Notes under the pieces: model-generated | The model's input: the letters and a program-made list of their open reading frames with translations, nothing else | Told to the model about the DNA's origin: nothing | Database searches by the model: none | NCBI RefSeq assembly: GCF_026339875.1 | Contig: NZ_JAPEPZ010000002.1 | Location: forward strand, 434,001-498,000 | Origin: Streptomyces sp. NBC_01571 | Lineage (GTDB): Bacteria; Actinomycetota; Actinomycetes; Streptomycetales; Streptomycetaceae | Reading direction: 5' to 3' | DNA: 64,000 bases | In this document: piece by piece, positions 50,435-59,743 of the stretch | Numbering within the stretch: position 1 is the stretch's first letter | Layout of the letters: each line of letters opens with the position of its first letter | Program-made: the position numbers and the translations under genes

Positions 50435-51427
50435 TCATCGAGCAGCTCGTCCGCGAATCGTCGGAAGAACCCTCTCGGCGATGCCGAGGAGAACGCTGTC
50501 GTCCGGGAGGGCTCCGGACGCGCTCCACACCGTGATGTCGTAGTAGCCGCCCCGGTCATCACGGTCAAAGGCCACGGACAGCGTCCTGGCCAGGGGGCCT
50601 TGTTCGGCCGGTCCGCCGGATCCACCGCTCCCGAGACTGATCTGGAACCTCATGGTGTGATCCGAGGAGAACACCGCGGGCCGGCCGAGAACCGTCAGGG
50701 TCTTGACGTCCGTCTCGTCCCCGAACTTCATCAGCTTCACATACTGGTCGGTCGACATCTCGTTGTAAGTGGCCGAGGCGTTCACTGTGTACGTGTCGAA
50801 CGCGACCTCGGCCTCCGGCTGGGCGACCTTCCCATCAGTCAGGAGAGCGGTGTTGCTGGTGCCGGAAGCGGTGGTCGCGGTCTCGCCAGGCGTTCCGAGG
50901 AGCTTGGCGAGGTCGGGCCGGTTGAGCGCCTTGCACAGCTCTTCGCCGGTCACCGGCTGGGGCTTCTCCTTGTAGACCTTCGGCAGCTTCTCGCGCTCTC
51001 CGACCGAACACGAGGCGGGCTGCGAGGAGTTGTCGTCGGACGGCATCACGCGTGGGGCCAACCACAGCACGGCCGCGAGTGCCCCGAACACGGCCACGGC
51101 CGCGACGGCCTGGGCCCATGCGTTGTGATCCTTCTCCGGGGCGTCCGGGCGAGGACGCGGCTCGGCTCCGGCCTGGGCGGCAGCATCGACCGCCGCTCCG
51201 TCTTCGGAGGCCACAGGACTCGGGCTCCGGCGTGCGCGCAGGGCCCGGACCACCGTGTGGACACGTACGGCGGTGAACACGATGAACACCACGCCGAGAC
51301 CGGCCGCGATCCGGTCGTGATCGCGGACGGCGAGATACATGATGCGTACGCCGAGAACGGACCCGACCACGATGAGCAGGGGCTCGCGGACCCAGAACGG
51401 CAGGAGACGGAGGAGGAAACCGAGCAT
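50435..51427 (-). CDS. DUF6215-like membrane protein
   Basis: This 330-residue protein has two N-terminal hydrophobic segments (FLLRLLPFWVREPLLIVVGS and IAAGLGVVFIVFTAVRV), a disordered charged loop, a third segment (AQAVAAVAVFGALAAVLWLA), then an extracytoplasmic domain. This last part reads SSQPASCSVGEREKLPKVYK, TGEELCKALNRPDLAKLLG and TPGETATTASGTSNTALLTD, which I associate with DUF6215 proteins of Streptomyces. The two Cys probably pair. Function is unknown. It starts at ATG 51427 and its 3' end abuts the transposase remnant. Confidence 0.75.
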   Translation of the reverse strand: MLGFLLRLLPFWVREPLLIVVGSVLGVRIMYLAVRDHDRIAAGLGVVFIVFTAVRVHTVVRALRARRSPSPVASEDGAAVDAAAQAGAEPRPRPDAPEKDHNAWAQAVAAVAVFGALAAVLWLAPRVMPSDDNSSQPASCSVGEREKLPKVYKEKPQPVTGEELCKALNRPDLAKLLGTPGETATTASGTSNTALLTDGKVAQPEAEVAFDTYTVNASATYNEMSTDQYVKLMKFGDETDVKTLTVLGRPAVFSSDHTMRFQISLGSGGSGGPAEQGPLARTLSVAFDRDDRGGYYDITVWSASGALPDDSVLLGIAERVLPTIRGRAAR

Positions 51428-51732
51428 CCGACGATCTCACCACGCCAAGATCACGGGCGCCGTGGTGGAAGCCACAGTTCCGGGCACGGGCAGGGGCCGA
51501 CGCTCGTCGGCGAACTGGACGTCGCCCACTTCCAGGACGGGCCCGGCCGCGGCTGATCCGGACCCGTCGTTTCCCCGAACCCTCGCCGGTCGGAGGCGGA
51601 GGCGAAGTCGCTGGTCGATCCGGCTCCGTTGGGCATGAGGCAGTTCGTTGTCCCCCGATGCGGGGCCGGGCGGCGATCAAGAGCGCGCCGCCGACGGGCC
51701 GTGGCCCGGCCCGGCGGGTCGCGAACGGCGGT
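51428..51732. other. Intergenic region, nothing recognised
   Basis: 305 bases between two minus-strand genes, without conserved peptide or clear hairpin. Confidence 0.5.
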
Positions 51733-52611
51733 TCAGCGGGCCAGCAGGTCCTGGATCGCCGCCGCGATCTCGTCGGGGGCCTCCTCGGCCATGAAGTGCC
51801 CCGCTCGGGTCAGTCGGTGGTCCAGGTCCGGCGCCCACGCCTTCCACACCGCGGCGGCGTCGTAGCCCAGCTGCGAGCCCCAGTCCTGCTGGACGACCGC
51901 CACGGGCATGGCCAGTTGCGACCCCGCGTCCAGGTCCGCCTGGTCGTGCACGACGTCGATGCCCGCCGAGGCCCGGTAGTCCGCGACGATCGACGTCACG
52001 GCCCCGGCGCCGGCCCGCAGGTATTCGGCGCGCACGTCCTCGGGTATGGCGGTCGGGTCGTTGGCCCAGGCGTCGAGGAACGAACCGAAGAACATGTCCG
52101 CGCTGTTGGCGATCATCGCCTCCGGCAGGCCTGGCGGCTGCGCCATCAGGAAGAGGTGGTAGCCGACCGCCGCCGAGGCGCCGTGCAGGACGTTCCACAT
52201 GTCGAGCGTCGGCACGATGTCGAGCATGCCCAGGTGTGTGATGGTCTCCGGGTGGTCCAGCCCCGCCCGGAAGGCGACCAGGGCGCCTCGGTCGTGGCCG
52301 ACGAGGGCAAAGCGTTCGTGGCCGAGCGCCGCCGCCAGGGTCACGATGTCGGCGGCCATGGTGCGCTTGGCATACACACCGGGGTCGGTGGCCGCCGGTT
52401 TGTCACTGGCGCCGTAGCCCCGCAGGTCGGGACAGATCACCGTGTGCTCAGCGGAGAGTCGCTCGGCGACGTGTCGCCACATCAGGTGGGTCTGGGGGAA
52501 ACCGTGCACCAGCACGACCGGGCTGCCGCTGCCGCCGACAGCGGCAGCCAGCTCCACACCGTCCGCACCGGGCAGGCGGATGTGGTCGAAGCCGGGAATG
52601 GTGAGCGTCAT
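51733..52611 (-). CDS. Alpha/beta hydrolase of haloacetate-dehalogenase/epoxide-hydrolase type
   Basis: This 292-residue hydrolase has VLVHGFPQTHLMWRHVAERL, then DLRGYGASDKP and the elbow GHDRGALVAFR, whose nucleophile is Asp rather than Ser. That is typical of fluoroacetate dehalogenases and epoxide hydrolases. The C-terminal His is in RAGHFMAEEAPDEIAAAI. Cytoplasmic. It is divergent from a SARP-type regulator across 111 bp with repeated heptamers, so it may be controlled by that regulator. The substrate is unknown. Confidence 0.9.
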   Translation of the reverse strand: MTLTIPGFDHIRLPGADGVELAAAVGGSGSPVVLVHGFPQTHLMWRHVAERLSAEHTVICPDLRGYGASDKPAATDPGVYAKRTMAADIVTLAAALGHERFALVGHDRGALVAFRAGLDHPETITHLGMLDIVPTLDMWNVLHGASAAVGYHLFLMAQPPGLPEAMIANSADMFFGSFLDAWANDPTAIPEDVRAEYLRAGAGAVTSIVADYRASAGIDVVHDQADLDAGSQLAMPVAVVQQDWGSQLGYDAAAVWKAWAPDLDHRLTRAGHFMAEEAPDEIAAAIQDLLAR

Positions 52612-52643
52612 GAAAGGCCGTCCTTGCGGGTCGGGGACTGACC

Positions 52644-52680
52644 GGATCAGCCTGGGCGACAACGATCAGCAGCCGATCAG
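52644..52680. promoter_or_regulatory. Heptameric direct repeats resembling a SARP binding site
   Basis: CGATCAG at 52663-52669 and 52674-52680 are separated by 4 bp (11-bp period). A third, GGATCAG, lies at 52644-52650. SARP regulators bind such 11-bp-phased heptamers. The sites sit between the hydrolase gene and the SARP gene. Confidence 0.6.
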
Positions 52681-52722
52681 TACGGTTGGGCGCAGCCGAC
52701 CTCCGGCACGGAGGATAGGGGT

Positions 52723-54660
52723 ATGCGAATCGACGTGCTCGGTGCCGTGCGAGCCCTCGGCGACGACGGCAGCCCGATCGACCTGGGCGGACCCCGCCAT
52801 CGTGAGGTACTCGCCCGGCTCGTCGCCGCCGAGGGACGGATGGTCACCACCGAGACCCTCGTCGACGACCTGTGGACCGATCCGCCGACCCGCGCCGTGG
52901 GCGCCCTGCGAACCTTCGTCGCCGCGCTGCGCCGCGCCGTCGAACCCGGCCGGCCACCCCGCGATCCGCCGCGCGTTCTCGTCACCGAAGGTCCCGGCTA
53001 TGCGCTGCGCCTGCCGCGTGAGGACGTGGACGTCCATCGGTTCCAGGACATTCTGGCCCGCGCCCGGCGCAGCCCCGACGCCGTGTCCGACCTCGGCGCG
53101 GCACTCGCGGCCTGGCGCGGACCCGCCTACGCCGATGTGCCCGGCTCCGCATGGGCGCAACGCGAGCGGACCCGGCTGGAGGAATTGCGGCTGGAGGGGG
53201 TGGAGCTGCGCGCCCGCATCCTCCTCGACCACGGGGAAGGGGGTGATCTCGTGGCCGAGTTGGGTGCCCACTGCGCCGAGCATCCGTGGCGCGAGCCGGC
53301 CTGGGGACTGCTCGCCCGCGCGCTGTACCGCGCGGGACGCCGGGCCGACGCGCTGGCTGCCCTCCGCCGCGCCCGCGCCATGCTCGTTGATCAACTCGGA
53401 CTCGACCCCGGTGCCGAGCTCCAACGCCTGGAGACCGACATCCTCAACGGGTCCGCGCCCCTCGAAGGCGCACGTACCGCGTGGACCGGCATGGGTGTCC
53501 GTCTCGGCCCGCGCACCACCGTGGATGTGGCCCGCACTCTCGCACTGGCGGGTGGCGACGCTCTCGTCCACTCGCGGCGCGACCGCCTCGCCGCCGTCCA
53601 GGCGGCGGAACGCACGGGAGACCTCTCCCTGACCGCCCGGATCATCGGCGCCTACGACGTGCCCGCCGTCTGGAGCAGGGCCGACGACCCCGAGCAGTCC
53701 CGCGCCGTCGTCGCGGCTGCCGAGCGCACGCTCGCCGCGCTCGGCGCCGACGGCCCCGCCGACCTGTCCGCCCGTCTCCTGGCCACGATCGCCGTCGAGA
53801 GCCGAAGCGCCGATCTGTCCGGTACCGAGCAGAGGCGTGCGCAGCAGGCGGCACGGCATGCCGAGGCGCTGGCGCGGGACCTGGCCGATCCCGCTCTGCT
53901 GGCCTTCGCCCTCAACGGGGTGTTCCTGCACTCCTTCGCCCGTCCCGGACTGGCGGCGGTACGGGACCGGATCGGCGTCGAGATCCTCGACCTCGCCACC
54001 CGGCACGAACTCCCGAACTTCGCCGTACTCGGCCGACTCGTCCGCCTTCAATCCGCCTCGGCCCTCGGTGACCTCGACGCCGCAACCTTCCACGCACAAG
54101 CGGCCGAACAACTCGCCGACACCATCGAGTCGCCCCTCGTCTCCGTCCTCACCGGATGGTTCCGGGCCCGGAGCGCGGCCGCACGCAGCACAGAACCCGG
54201 CGGACCGACCGCGGCCACGGCCGCAGCGCACTACCGCGTTGCCGAGAACGCCCTCCGGACGGCCGGAATGCCGGGGCTGCACCGCGGCCTTCTCCCGCTC
54301 GCCCTGCTGGGGTTGCGCCTGCTGCACGGCCGGCCCGCGCCCACTGACCCGCACCTCGACTGGGGCCCGTACCGGCCTTGGGCGCGACCCCTCGTGCTGC
54401 TCGCCCAGGACCGGTGCGAGGAGGCCCGTACCGCCCTCGCCTCGGCGCCCGAACCAGCGCGTGACCACATGCAGGAGGCCATGTGGTGCCTGACCGCCCG
54501 CGCCGCCGCACGCCTCGGCGAGCGCGCCATCGCCGCACGCGCCGTGGCTTCCCTGCGTGATGCCCGTGCGGAACACGCCGGCGCCGCCGGCGGAATGCTG
54601 ACGCTGGGCCCGGTGGCGCCGTACTTGGCGGAGGCTGAGGCATGCGCCGGAGCGGGGTAG
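52723..54660 (+). CDS. SARP/AfsR-type BTAD transcriptional regulator
   Basis: This 645-residue regulator has an N-terminal OmpR-like winged-helix DNA-binding domain (RIDVLGAVRALGDDGSPIDL, LVTEGPGYALRLPREDVDVH) followed by the bacterial transcriptional activation domain (HRFQDILARAR through EAELQ-type TPR helices to about residue 245). A long alpha-helical C-terminal region follows, probably TPR-like (residues about 270-640). No NB-ARC/Walker A motif is seen, unlike AfsR. Such proteins activate secondary-metabolite or stress genes. No biosynthetic cluster is adjacent; the nearest candidate target is the divergent hydrolase. ATG 52723 has a GGAGGATAGGGGT site. Confidence 0.9.
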   Translation: MRIDVLGAVRALGDDGSPIDLGGPRHREVLARLVAAEGRMVTTETLVDDLWTDPPTRAVGALRTFVAALRRAVEPGRPPRDPPRVLVTEGPGYALRLPREDVDVHRFQDILARARRSPDAVSDLGAALAAWRGPAYADVPGSAWAQRERTRLEELRLEGVELRARILLDHGEGGDLVAELGAHCAEHPWREPAWGLLARALYRAGRRADALAALRRARAMLVDQLGLDPGAELQRLETDILNGSAPLEGARTAWTGMGVRLGPRTTVDVARTLALAGGDALVHSRRDRLAAVQAAERTGDLSLTARIIGAYDVPAVWSRADDPEQSRAVVAAAERTLAALGADGPADLSARLLATIAVESRSADLSGTEQRRAQQAARHAEALARDLADPALLAFALNGVFLHSFARPGLAAVRDRIGVEILDLATRHELPNFAVLGRLVRLQSASALGDLDAATFHAQAAEQLADTIESPLVSVLTGWFRARSAAARSTEPGGPTAATAAAHYRVAENALRTAGMPGLHRGLLPLALLGLRLLHGRPAPTDPHLDWGPYRPWARPLVLLAQDRCEEARTALASAPEPARDHMQEAMWCLTARAAARLGERAIAARAVASLRDARAEHAGAAGGMLTLGPVAPYLAEAEACAGAG

Positions 54661-54914
54661 GCGACGCCTCTGCGCAATGCTCGCGCCCGCCCGTGCCCGA
54701 CGATGTGGCGGAAGATGCCCACGCCGGTGTCATGGGGGTGGCCGCGCTCCGCGCTCGTGCTTCGCCGATCAGGGACGGCCGGGAAGCAGGACTTTCGGAG
54801 CCTCAGGTTTCACCAGGTCCGCTGAGTGCTAGCGGCTCCCCGTGCGTATTCCTCTTCGTCCGCCCCCACCAGGCAACGACAGATCGACGGACATGTCGAC
54901 AGACAGGAGGAACG

Positions 54915-55643
54915 GTGCAGCGTTCGGGAAATGTGATCGGAACACTTTTTGTGGGCGGTGCTCTAGCCCTGACCCTCTGCGCCCTCGCATACCCAGCGAT
55001 GCTCGGCCTGGACACTGTGTCGACCACCCCCGACCGGGTCATCGCAAACACACAGTGGGGACCGCTGACAGAAGGCGAACGGGACTTCGTGGTCAAGGTG
55101 CGCGCGGCCGGCCTGTGGGAGCACCCGCTCGGCCAGATCGGCCTGCAGAAGGGACAGAGCAAAGCCGTCAAGACCGCGAGCCAGCACCTCGTCGACGGGC
55201 ACGCCGCCCTGGACACGAGTTGCCGCAAGATCGCACCGATGCTGAACATCACGCTGCCCAACGTGGCGAGTCCTCAACAGGAGGGCTTCGTCACTCAGCT
55301 GAAGGGGGAATCGGGGCGGCAGTTCGACGTCGACTTCGCCAACATCCTTCGCATGACCCACGGCTCGATCTTCAACACGATCGCCAAGGTCCGTTCTACC
55401 ACCAAGAACACGCTGATCCGCGCCCTGGCCAATCAGGCGAACGACACGGTGCTCGACCACATCACCGTGATGGAGAAGACCGGACTCGTCGACTTCGACA
55501 CCACGGTCTTCAACCAGACCACCCCGCCCAAGCTGCCCAAGTCCGACATGACCCCGCCGAATCCGGTGCCAGGTCAGCCCCAGGTCGTTCTCGCCCCGCC
55601 GCCCAACCCGACTTCCACACCGCTGGATCTGAGCGCCTCCTGA
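54915..55643 (+). CDS. DUF4142-family exported protein
   Basis: This 242-residue protein with GTG start and AGGAGG five bases upstream has an N-terminal hydrophobic segment (NVIGTLFVGGALALTLCALA) that may be a signal anchor, followed by the DUF4142 helical domain: LTEGERDFVVKVRAAGLWEH, QSKAVKTASQHLVDGHAALD and RMTHGSIFNTIAKVRSTTKN. The C-terminus is Pro-rich. DUF4142 proteins are ferritin-like four-helix exported proteins of unknown function. The longer open frame upstream to 54642 overlaps the SARP end and is not supported by a ribosome-binding site. Confidence 0.87.
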   Translation: MQRSGNVIGTLFVGGALALTLCALAYPAMLGLDTVSTTPDRVIANTQWGPLTEGERDFVVKVRAAGLWEHPLGQIGLQKGQSKAVKTASQHLVDGHAALDTSCRKIAPMLNITLPNVASPQQEGFVTQLKGESGRQFDVDFANILRMTHGSIFNTIAKVRSTTKNTLIRALANQANDTVLDHITVMEKTGLVDFDTTVFNQTTPPKLPKSDMTPPNPVPGQPQVVLAPPPNPTSTPLDLSAS

Positions 55644-55786
55644 ACGGCGCAGGGTCCGGCTGATGCGACCGCCGTCGCGGTGCTGCCGGAGCGGCTCACC
55701 AGCCCGCATCCGGCATCACCCGCACGTCGGTGATCCCCGCCACCCCGGGCCGCCCCGGGAGTCGAGGCCGAACTAACCTTCGGACC

Positions 55787-56413
55787 ATGGCCTTGCGACC
55801 TGACGAGTTCTACGACCACGCGCTCGCCGCCGCAGACGGTGAGCGTCGGCTCCCGCTCGCGCGCATGACAGGGTGGGACATCAGCCCGTTCGAACCGGAG
55901 GGATTGCGCGTCGCGGCGCTGCGCCCTCCGGTTCTGCCCGAGCCTCCGCGCCACGGCGAGGACCCGGCGAACTGCGCGGCGTGCCGTGCCCGAGACGACG
56001 GGATCTGGTTCAACGACAGTTGGCGGCTCACCCGGATCCCGGGAGTCGGTGTACCGCTGGTGCTCATGCTGCATCCGCGTGAGCACCATGACATGGCTGA
56101 CCTGCCCGATGAGCTGGCAGCCGAGTTGGGGGTCCTGTCCACTCACATCGTCCGCCATGTGCAGGCGCTGCCACACATCTCGCGAGCCCACGTCTACCGC
56201 ATCGGAGACGGAGGCGCACACCTGCACATCTGGTTCTTCGCCAGGCCCGAGGGACAGACCCAGCTGTACGGATCATGGATGCCCGTCTGGGACGACCTGC
56301 TGCCGGAATACCCGGCGGACGTCGCAGAGACCGATGCGGCGATCGTGGCGGACGCGTTGGTCACCTCCATCGGGGGCCGTCGCTCGGCCACCAGCGGATC
56401 GCGGCACGACTGA
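55787..56413 (+). CDS. HIT-like superfamily protein
   Basis: This 208-residue protein ends its central domain with HVYRIGDGGAHLHIWFFARP, a HIT-like HxHxx motif in shortened form. It has a putative metal-binding or structural NCAACRARDDGIWFNDSWRL segment upstream. Family members hydrolyse nucleotide-phosphoester bonds; this Streptomyces subgroup, with VPLVLMLHPREHHDMADLPD, is of unknown substrate. ATG 55787 is the natural start. It is convergent with the DUF899 gene, with a perfect hairpin between them. Confidence 0.85.
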   Translation: MALRPDEFYDHALAAADGERRLPLARMTGWDISPFEPEGLRVAALRPPVLPEPPRHGEDPANCAACRARDDGIWFNDSWRLTRIPGVGVPLVLMLHPREHHDMADLPDELAAELGVLSTHIVRHVQALPHISRAHVYRIGDGGAHLHIWFFARPEGQTQLYGSWMPVWDDLLPEYPADVAETDAAIVADALVTSIGGRRSATSGSRHD

Positions 56414-56594
56414 TCCAACGACGGGACGCCAACCCTCGGCCTCGACCCTTATTGCGCTGACGTACGGTCCTGTTCGTTGAAGCCCTGACCTGGGGATTCA
56501 CGGAAGCCGTCGTAAGAGGCCCGCAACCGGCGGGAATTGCTCCTCCCCCGGTGGTCCCCCTTCCCAGAGAGGGGGGATCGAGTGAGGGCGGAGC

Positions 56595-56623
56595 GCGGTG
56601 GGCACAGGTGCTGTGCCCACCGC
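56595..56623. terminator. Hairpin terminator between convergent genes
   Basis: A perfect 13-bp stem, GCGGTGGGCACAG and its complement with a 3-base loop, lies between the HIT-like gene and the DUF899 gene. It can terminate both. Confidence 0.88.
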
Positions 56624-56663
56624 GGTCTTCCGACGGTGGTTCCGCCGGCTGTCGGGCCCGGTC

Positions 56664-57440
56664 TCAGCCGCAGCAGTCCGAGCTGCCCGTGCCGCCCGAG
56701 CTGCCCGTGCTGGACTGTCCGCCGTAAAGGTCGTCCTCGTGCCCGGCAGCGATCCGTGTCCATTGCGCGGTCGGCCGTCCGTTCCTGCGGAACTGCTGGC
56801 CGCGGGTCTCGTACGGCTGCGGCCAGCCTTCCGGGGAGTCCTCCCAGACCTCCTGTCGTCCGTAGAGGGTCATGTCGAGGATGCCGTAGGAGGGCGTCAT
56901 GGGCTCGACCCCGCGGCCGGTGGTCCAGTACGTCTCGTAGACGCGGTCCCCGTCGCGGAGGTAGCACGCCTTCATGCCGAAGTGACGGCCGGTGAGGAGC
57001 CGTTCGCGGGACTCGGCGGGTACGGAGTACCACGGCATCTCCCAGCCCATGAAGCGCCGGTAGCGTTCGGACTCCTCGTAGGGTCCCTGGCAGAAGGCGG
57101 CGAAAGTGACGTCACGCTGGTGCAGATAGGACAGTTCGCGGACCTGGCCGGTGAAGAAGGTGCAGCCCTCGCACTGGTCGGCGGCGGGGCGGCCGTCGTG
57201 CCACATGTGGTACGACGCGAACAGCTGGGTACGGCCGTCGAAGACGTCGATCAGGGAAACCCTTCCGTTGCCTCCGACAAGCGGGGTCGACGGGTCGACC
57301 TCGGTCATGGGCAGCCGTCGCCGTGCGGCGGCGATCGCATCGCCCTCCCAGGTGTGCGCCTTCTCCCGGGCGCGGAGGGCGTCGTGTGCGGCCAGCCACT
57401 CCGAGCGGGAGACGACCGGCGGCTTGTTCGTAGCAGTCAT
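56664..57440 (-). CDS. DUF899-family thioredoxin-like protein
   Basis: This 258-residue protein has the DUF899 pattern: PPVVSRSEWLAAHDALRARE, ARRRLPMTEVDPSTPLVGGN, SLIDVFDGRTQLFASYHMWH and DQCEGCTFFTGQVRELSYLH. The CEGC motif is the thioredoxin-like CxxC. A cysteine-containing low-complexity tail, SSTGSSGGTGSSDCCG, ends it and could be a metal-binding or disulphide element. Function is unknown, possibly redox. The ATG at 57440 is the start; it is divergent from the PhoD gene. Confidence 0.88.
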   Translation of the reverse strand: MTATNKPPVVSRSEWLAAHDALRAREKAHTWEGDAIAAARRRLPMTEVDPSTPLVGGNGRVSLIDVFDGRTQLFASYHMWHDGRPAADQCEGCTFFTGQVRELSYLHQRDVTFAAFCQGPYEESERYRRFMGWEMPWYSVPAESRERLLTGRHFGMKACYLRDGDRVYETYWTTGRGVEPMTPSYGILDMTLYGRQEVWEDSPEGWPQPYETRGQQFRRNGRPTAQWTRIAAGHEDDLYGGQSSTGSSGGTGSSDCCG

Positions 57441-57817
57441 GCCCGTACTGACCCGGCAGCCGACGGAAACTCATCGGCGGGGTCCGAGGCGGGCGGCCTG
57501 GCGTCCGCAGCCAGTTCACGACCCTCCCGCCGACATCGGCACGCCGGACGACAGGTGGAACAGAACGGAAAGACCCTGCTGTGGATGTCGTCGGCGACGG
57601 TCCGCACCGCGTCGAACAACCCCCCGGGGAACGGCGGTTCCGTGCGGGAACCGTGAAGAGCAGGCCTCGGGACGAAGGGGAAGATCAACAGTCATCCGCC
57701 GGACATGGACGCGCCAACCATCCGGCAACTGCGCGCCGCCCTGCACCACTGCAATGCCCTGGCACCACCGACCGGGCCTCACGGCCGTACTCCGCACGTC
57801 AGGGATTGCGCACACAC
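57441..57817. other. Divergent intergenic region before PhoD
   Basis: About 380 bases without a gene. An inverted repeat CGGTTC-N7-GAACCG lies at 57635-57653. No clear Pho box (repeated GTTCAC units) was found, though a PhoD gene would be expected to be phosphate-regulated. Confidence 0.5.
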
Positions 57818-59464
57818 ATGCAGCCTTCCGCATCAGTTTCCCCGTCCGGGCACTCCGCCGAACTGCGCCACGCCGCACGGCACTTGGACAGACGCCGCTT
57901 CCTGACCGTCACCGGGGCGGCGGCGACGCTGGCCTTCGCCGCGGACATCCCGCTCGGCGGCACCGCCGCGGCGGCCGAGGCGAGCGCCGTGCAGATCACC
58001 GAGAACCCCTTCACGCTGGGCGTGGCCTCGGGTGACCCGATGCCCGATTCGGTGCTGCTGTGGACCCGGCTCGCCCCCCGCCCCTACGAGAGCGGCAGCG
58101 GCCTGCCCCAGAAGCGTTTCAAGGTCCGCTGGGAACTCGCCCACGACGAGCGCTTCACCCACGTCACCAAGCGCGGCAGCGTCGACGCGCACCCGGAGTA
58201 CAACCATGCCGTGCACGTCGAGGTGGACGGCCTGGACGCCGACCGCGTCCTCTACTACCGCTTCCGCGTGGGCCAGTGGGTCAGCCCCGTGGGCCGTACC
58301 CGCACCGCCCCGTCGAAGGGCGCCCGGCTGACCGAGCTGCGCCTGGCCGCGGTGTCCTGCCAGGCGTACCACGACGGCTACTTCACCGCCTACCGCCACC
58401 TCGCCGACGAGGACCTCGACGCGGTCTTCCACCTCGGTGACTACCTCTACGAGTACGCGGTGACCGCGACCGGGGGCGCCCGTGCCTACACCGACCGCGT
58501 CCTGCCCGAGATCTTCAACCGGGAGACCCTCACGCTGGAGGACTACCGGCTCAGGTACGCCCTCTACAAGTCCGACCCCGACCTGATGGCGGCCCACGCG
58601 GCACACCCGTTCGTGGTCACCTGGGACGACCACGAGACGGAGAACAACTACGCGGACGACACCCCCGAGAACACTGTGCCCCCGGAGGAGTTCCTGCTGC
58701 GGCGGGCCTCCGCCTACCGCGCGTACTGGGAGAACCAGCCCCTGCGACGGCGGCAGCTCCCGCACGGCCCCGACGCTCAGCTCTACCGGCGTCTGCAGTT
58801 CGGGCGGCTCGCCCAGTTCGACATCCTCGACACCCGCCAGTACCGCTCCGACCAGGCGTACGGCGACGGCTGGCAGGTCCCGGGACCTGAGTCGCAGGAC
58901 CCGGCCCGCACGTTGACGGGCGCCACCCAGGAGCGCTGGCTCATCGACGGCTGGCGCACCTCGAAGGCCACCTGGAACGTCGTTCCCCAGCAGGTCACCT
59001 TCGCCCAGCGCAAGGACCGCACGACACCGGACTTCAAGGTCTCCATGGACTCCTGGGACGGCTACCCGGCTTCCCGGCAGCGCCTCCTCGACGGCTGGGA
59101 GTCCGCCGGCCGGGACAACCTCGTCGTCCTCACCGGCGACGTACACGTCCACTACGGCTTCGACATCAAGAAGGACTTCGACGACCCGGCCTCGAAGACC
59201 CTCGGCACCGAGATCGTCACCAGTTCGATCACCAGCGGCAAGGACGGCTCCGACAAGCCGTCCAACTGGGCCACCTACATGCAGGCCAACCCGCATCTGA
59301 AGTTCTACAACGGCCGCCGCGGCTATGCCTTGGTGACTCTCGGCGAGGACACGGCGCGCGCCGACTTCAAGACGGTCTCCGCGGTGACCACGCCGGGCGC
59401 CCCCATCACCACGGCCGCCTCCTTCGTCACCGAGGCCGGCAACCCGGGACTCACGCCCGCCTGA
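57818..59464 (+). CDS. phoD: PhoD-like alkaline phosphatase/phosphodiesterase
   Basis: This 548-residue Tat-exported phosphatase has the twin-arginine signal DRRRFLTVTGAAATLAFA with a preceding polar stretch. The mature domain has PhoD landmarks: FTLGVASGDPMPDSVLLWTR, RLAAVSCQAYHDGYFTAYRH, AVFHLGDYLYEY, VVTWDDHETENNYADD and LVVLTGDVHVHYGFDI, which supply the metal ligands (Asp, Cys, Asn, His). It releases phosphate from organic esters outside the cell. The start ATG 57818 is by homology. A GC hairpin follows at 59495. Confidence 0.94.
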   Translation: MQPSASVSPSGHSAELRHAARHLDRRRFLTVTGAAATLAFAADIPLGGTAAAAEASAVQITENPFTLGVASGDPMPDSVLLWTRLAPRPYESGSGLPQKRFKVRWELAHDERFTHVTKRGSVDAHPEYNHAVHVEVDGLDADRVLYYRFRVGQWVSPVGRTRTAPSKGARLTELRLAAVSCQAYHDGYFTAYRHLADEDLDAVFHLGDYLYEYAVTATGGARAYTDRVLPEIFNRETLTLEDYRLRYALYKSDPDLMAAHAAHPFVVTWDDHETENNYADDTPENTVPPEEFLLRRASAYRAYWENQPLRRRQLPHGPDAQLYRRLQFGRLAQFDILDTRQYRSDQAYGDGWQVPGPESQDPARTLTGATQERWLIDGWRTSKATWNVVPQQVTFAQRKDRTTPDFKVSMDSWDGYPASRQRLLDGWESAGRDNLVVLTGDVHVHYGFDIKKDFDDPASKTLGTEIVTSSITSGKDGSDKPSNWATYMQANPHLKFYNGRRGYALVTLGEDTARADFKTVSAVTTPGAPITTAASFVTEAGNPGLTPA

Positions 59465-59494
59465 TCCTCCGACAGGTCGCGGTACGTGGCGAGA

Positions 59495-59515
59495 CCCCGG
59501 GGGGGGTTCCCGGGG
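59495..59515 (+). terminator. Hairpin terminator of phoD
   Basis: CCCCGGG and CCCGGGG form a 7-bp stem around a G/T loop 30 bp after the phoD stop, followed by CTCTT. Confidence 0.7.
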
Positions 59516-59743
59516 CTCTTGCCGTGACCCGGTCAGCCCCGCCAGCGGATACAACCACCGAACCCGACTCCGGCGAGGCCCGAGCGGGCAAGCGGATCGC
59601 CACCGCCGTGCCCACACTGCTCACAGACCGCGTGAGCAAGCCGCGTGCTGGTCCCGCACTCCCTGGTCAGGCGCCGGCCATGGTGGCGCGTGGCAGAGGT
59701 CGCCGGGCTAGACTCGGCCGCGGACGTGGGGAGGGACGGACAC

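Noticed and set aside
57635-57653. CGGTTC-N7-GAACCG inverted repeat before phoD as a Pho box
   Set aside because: PhoP sites are direct repeats of about 11 bp, not an inverted repeat; no such direct repeat was seen.
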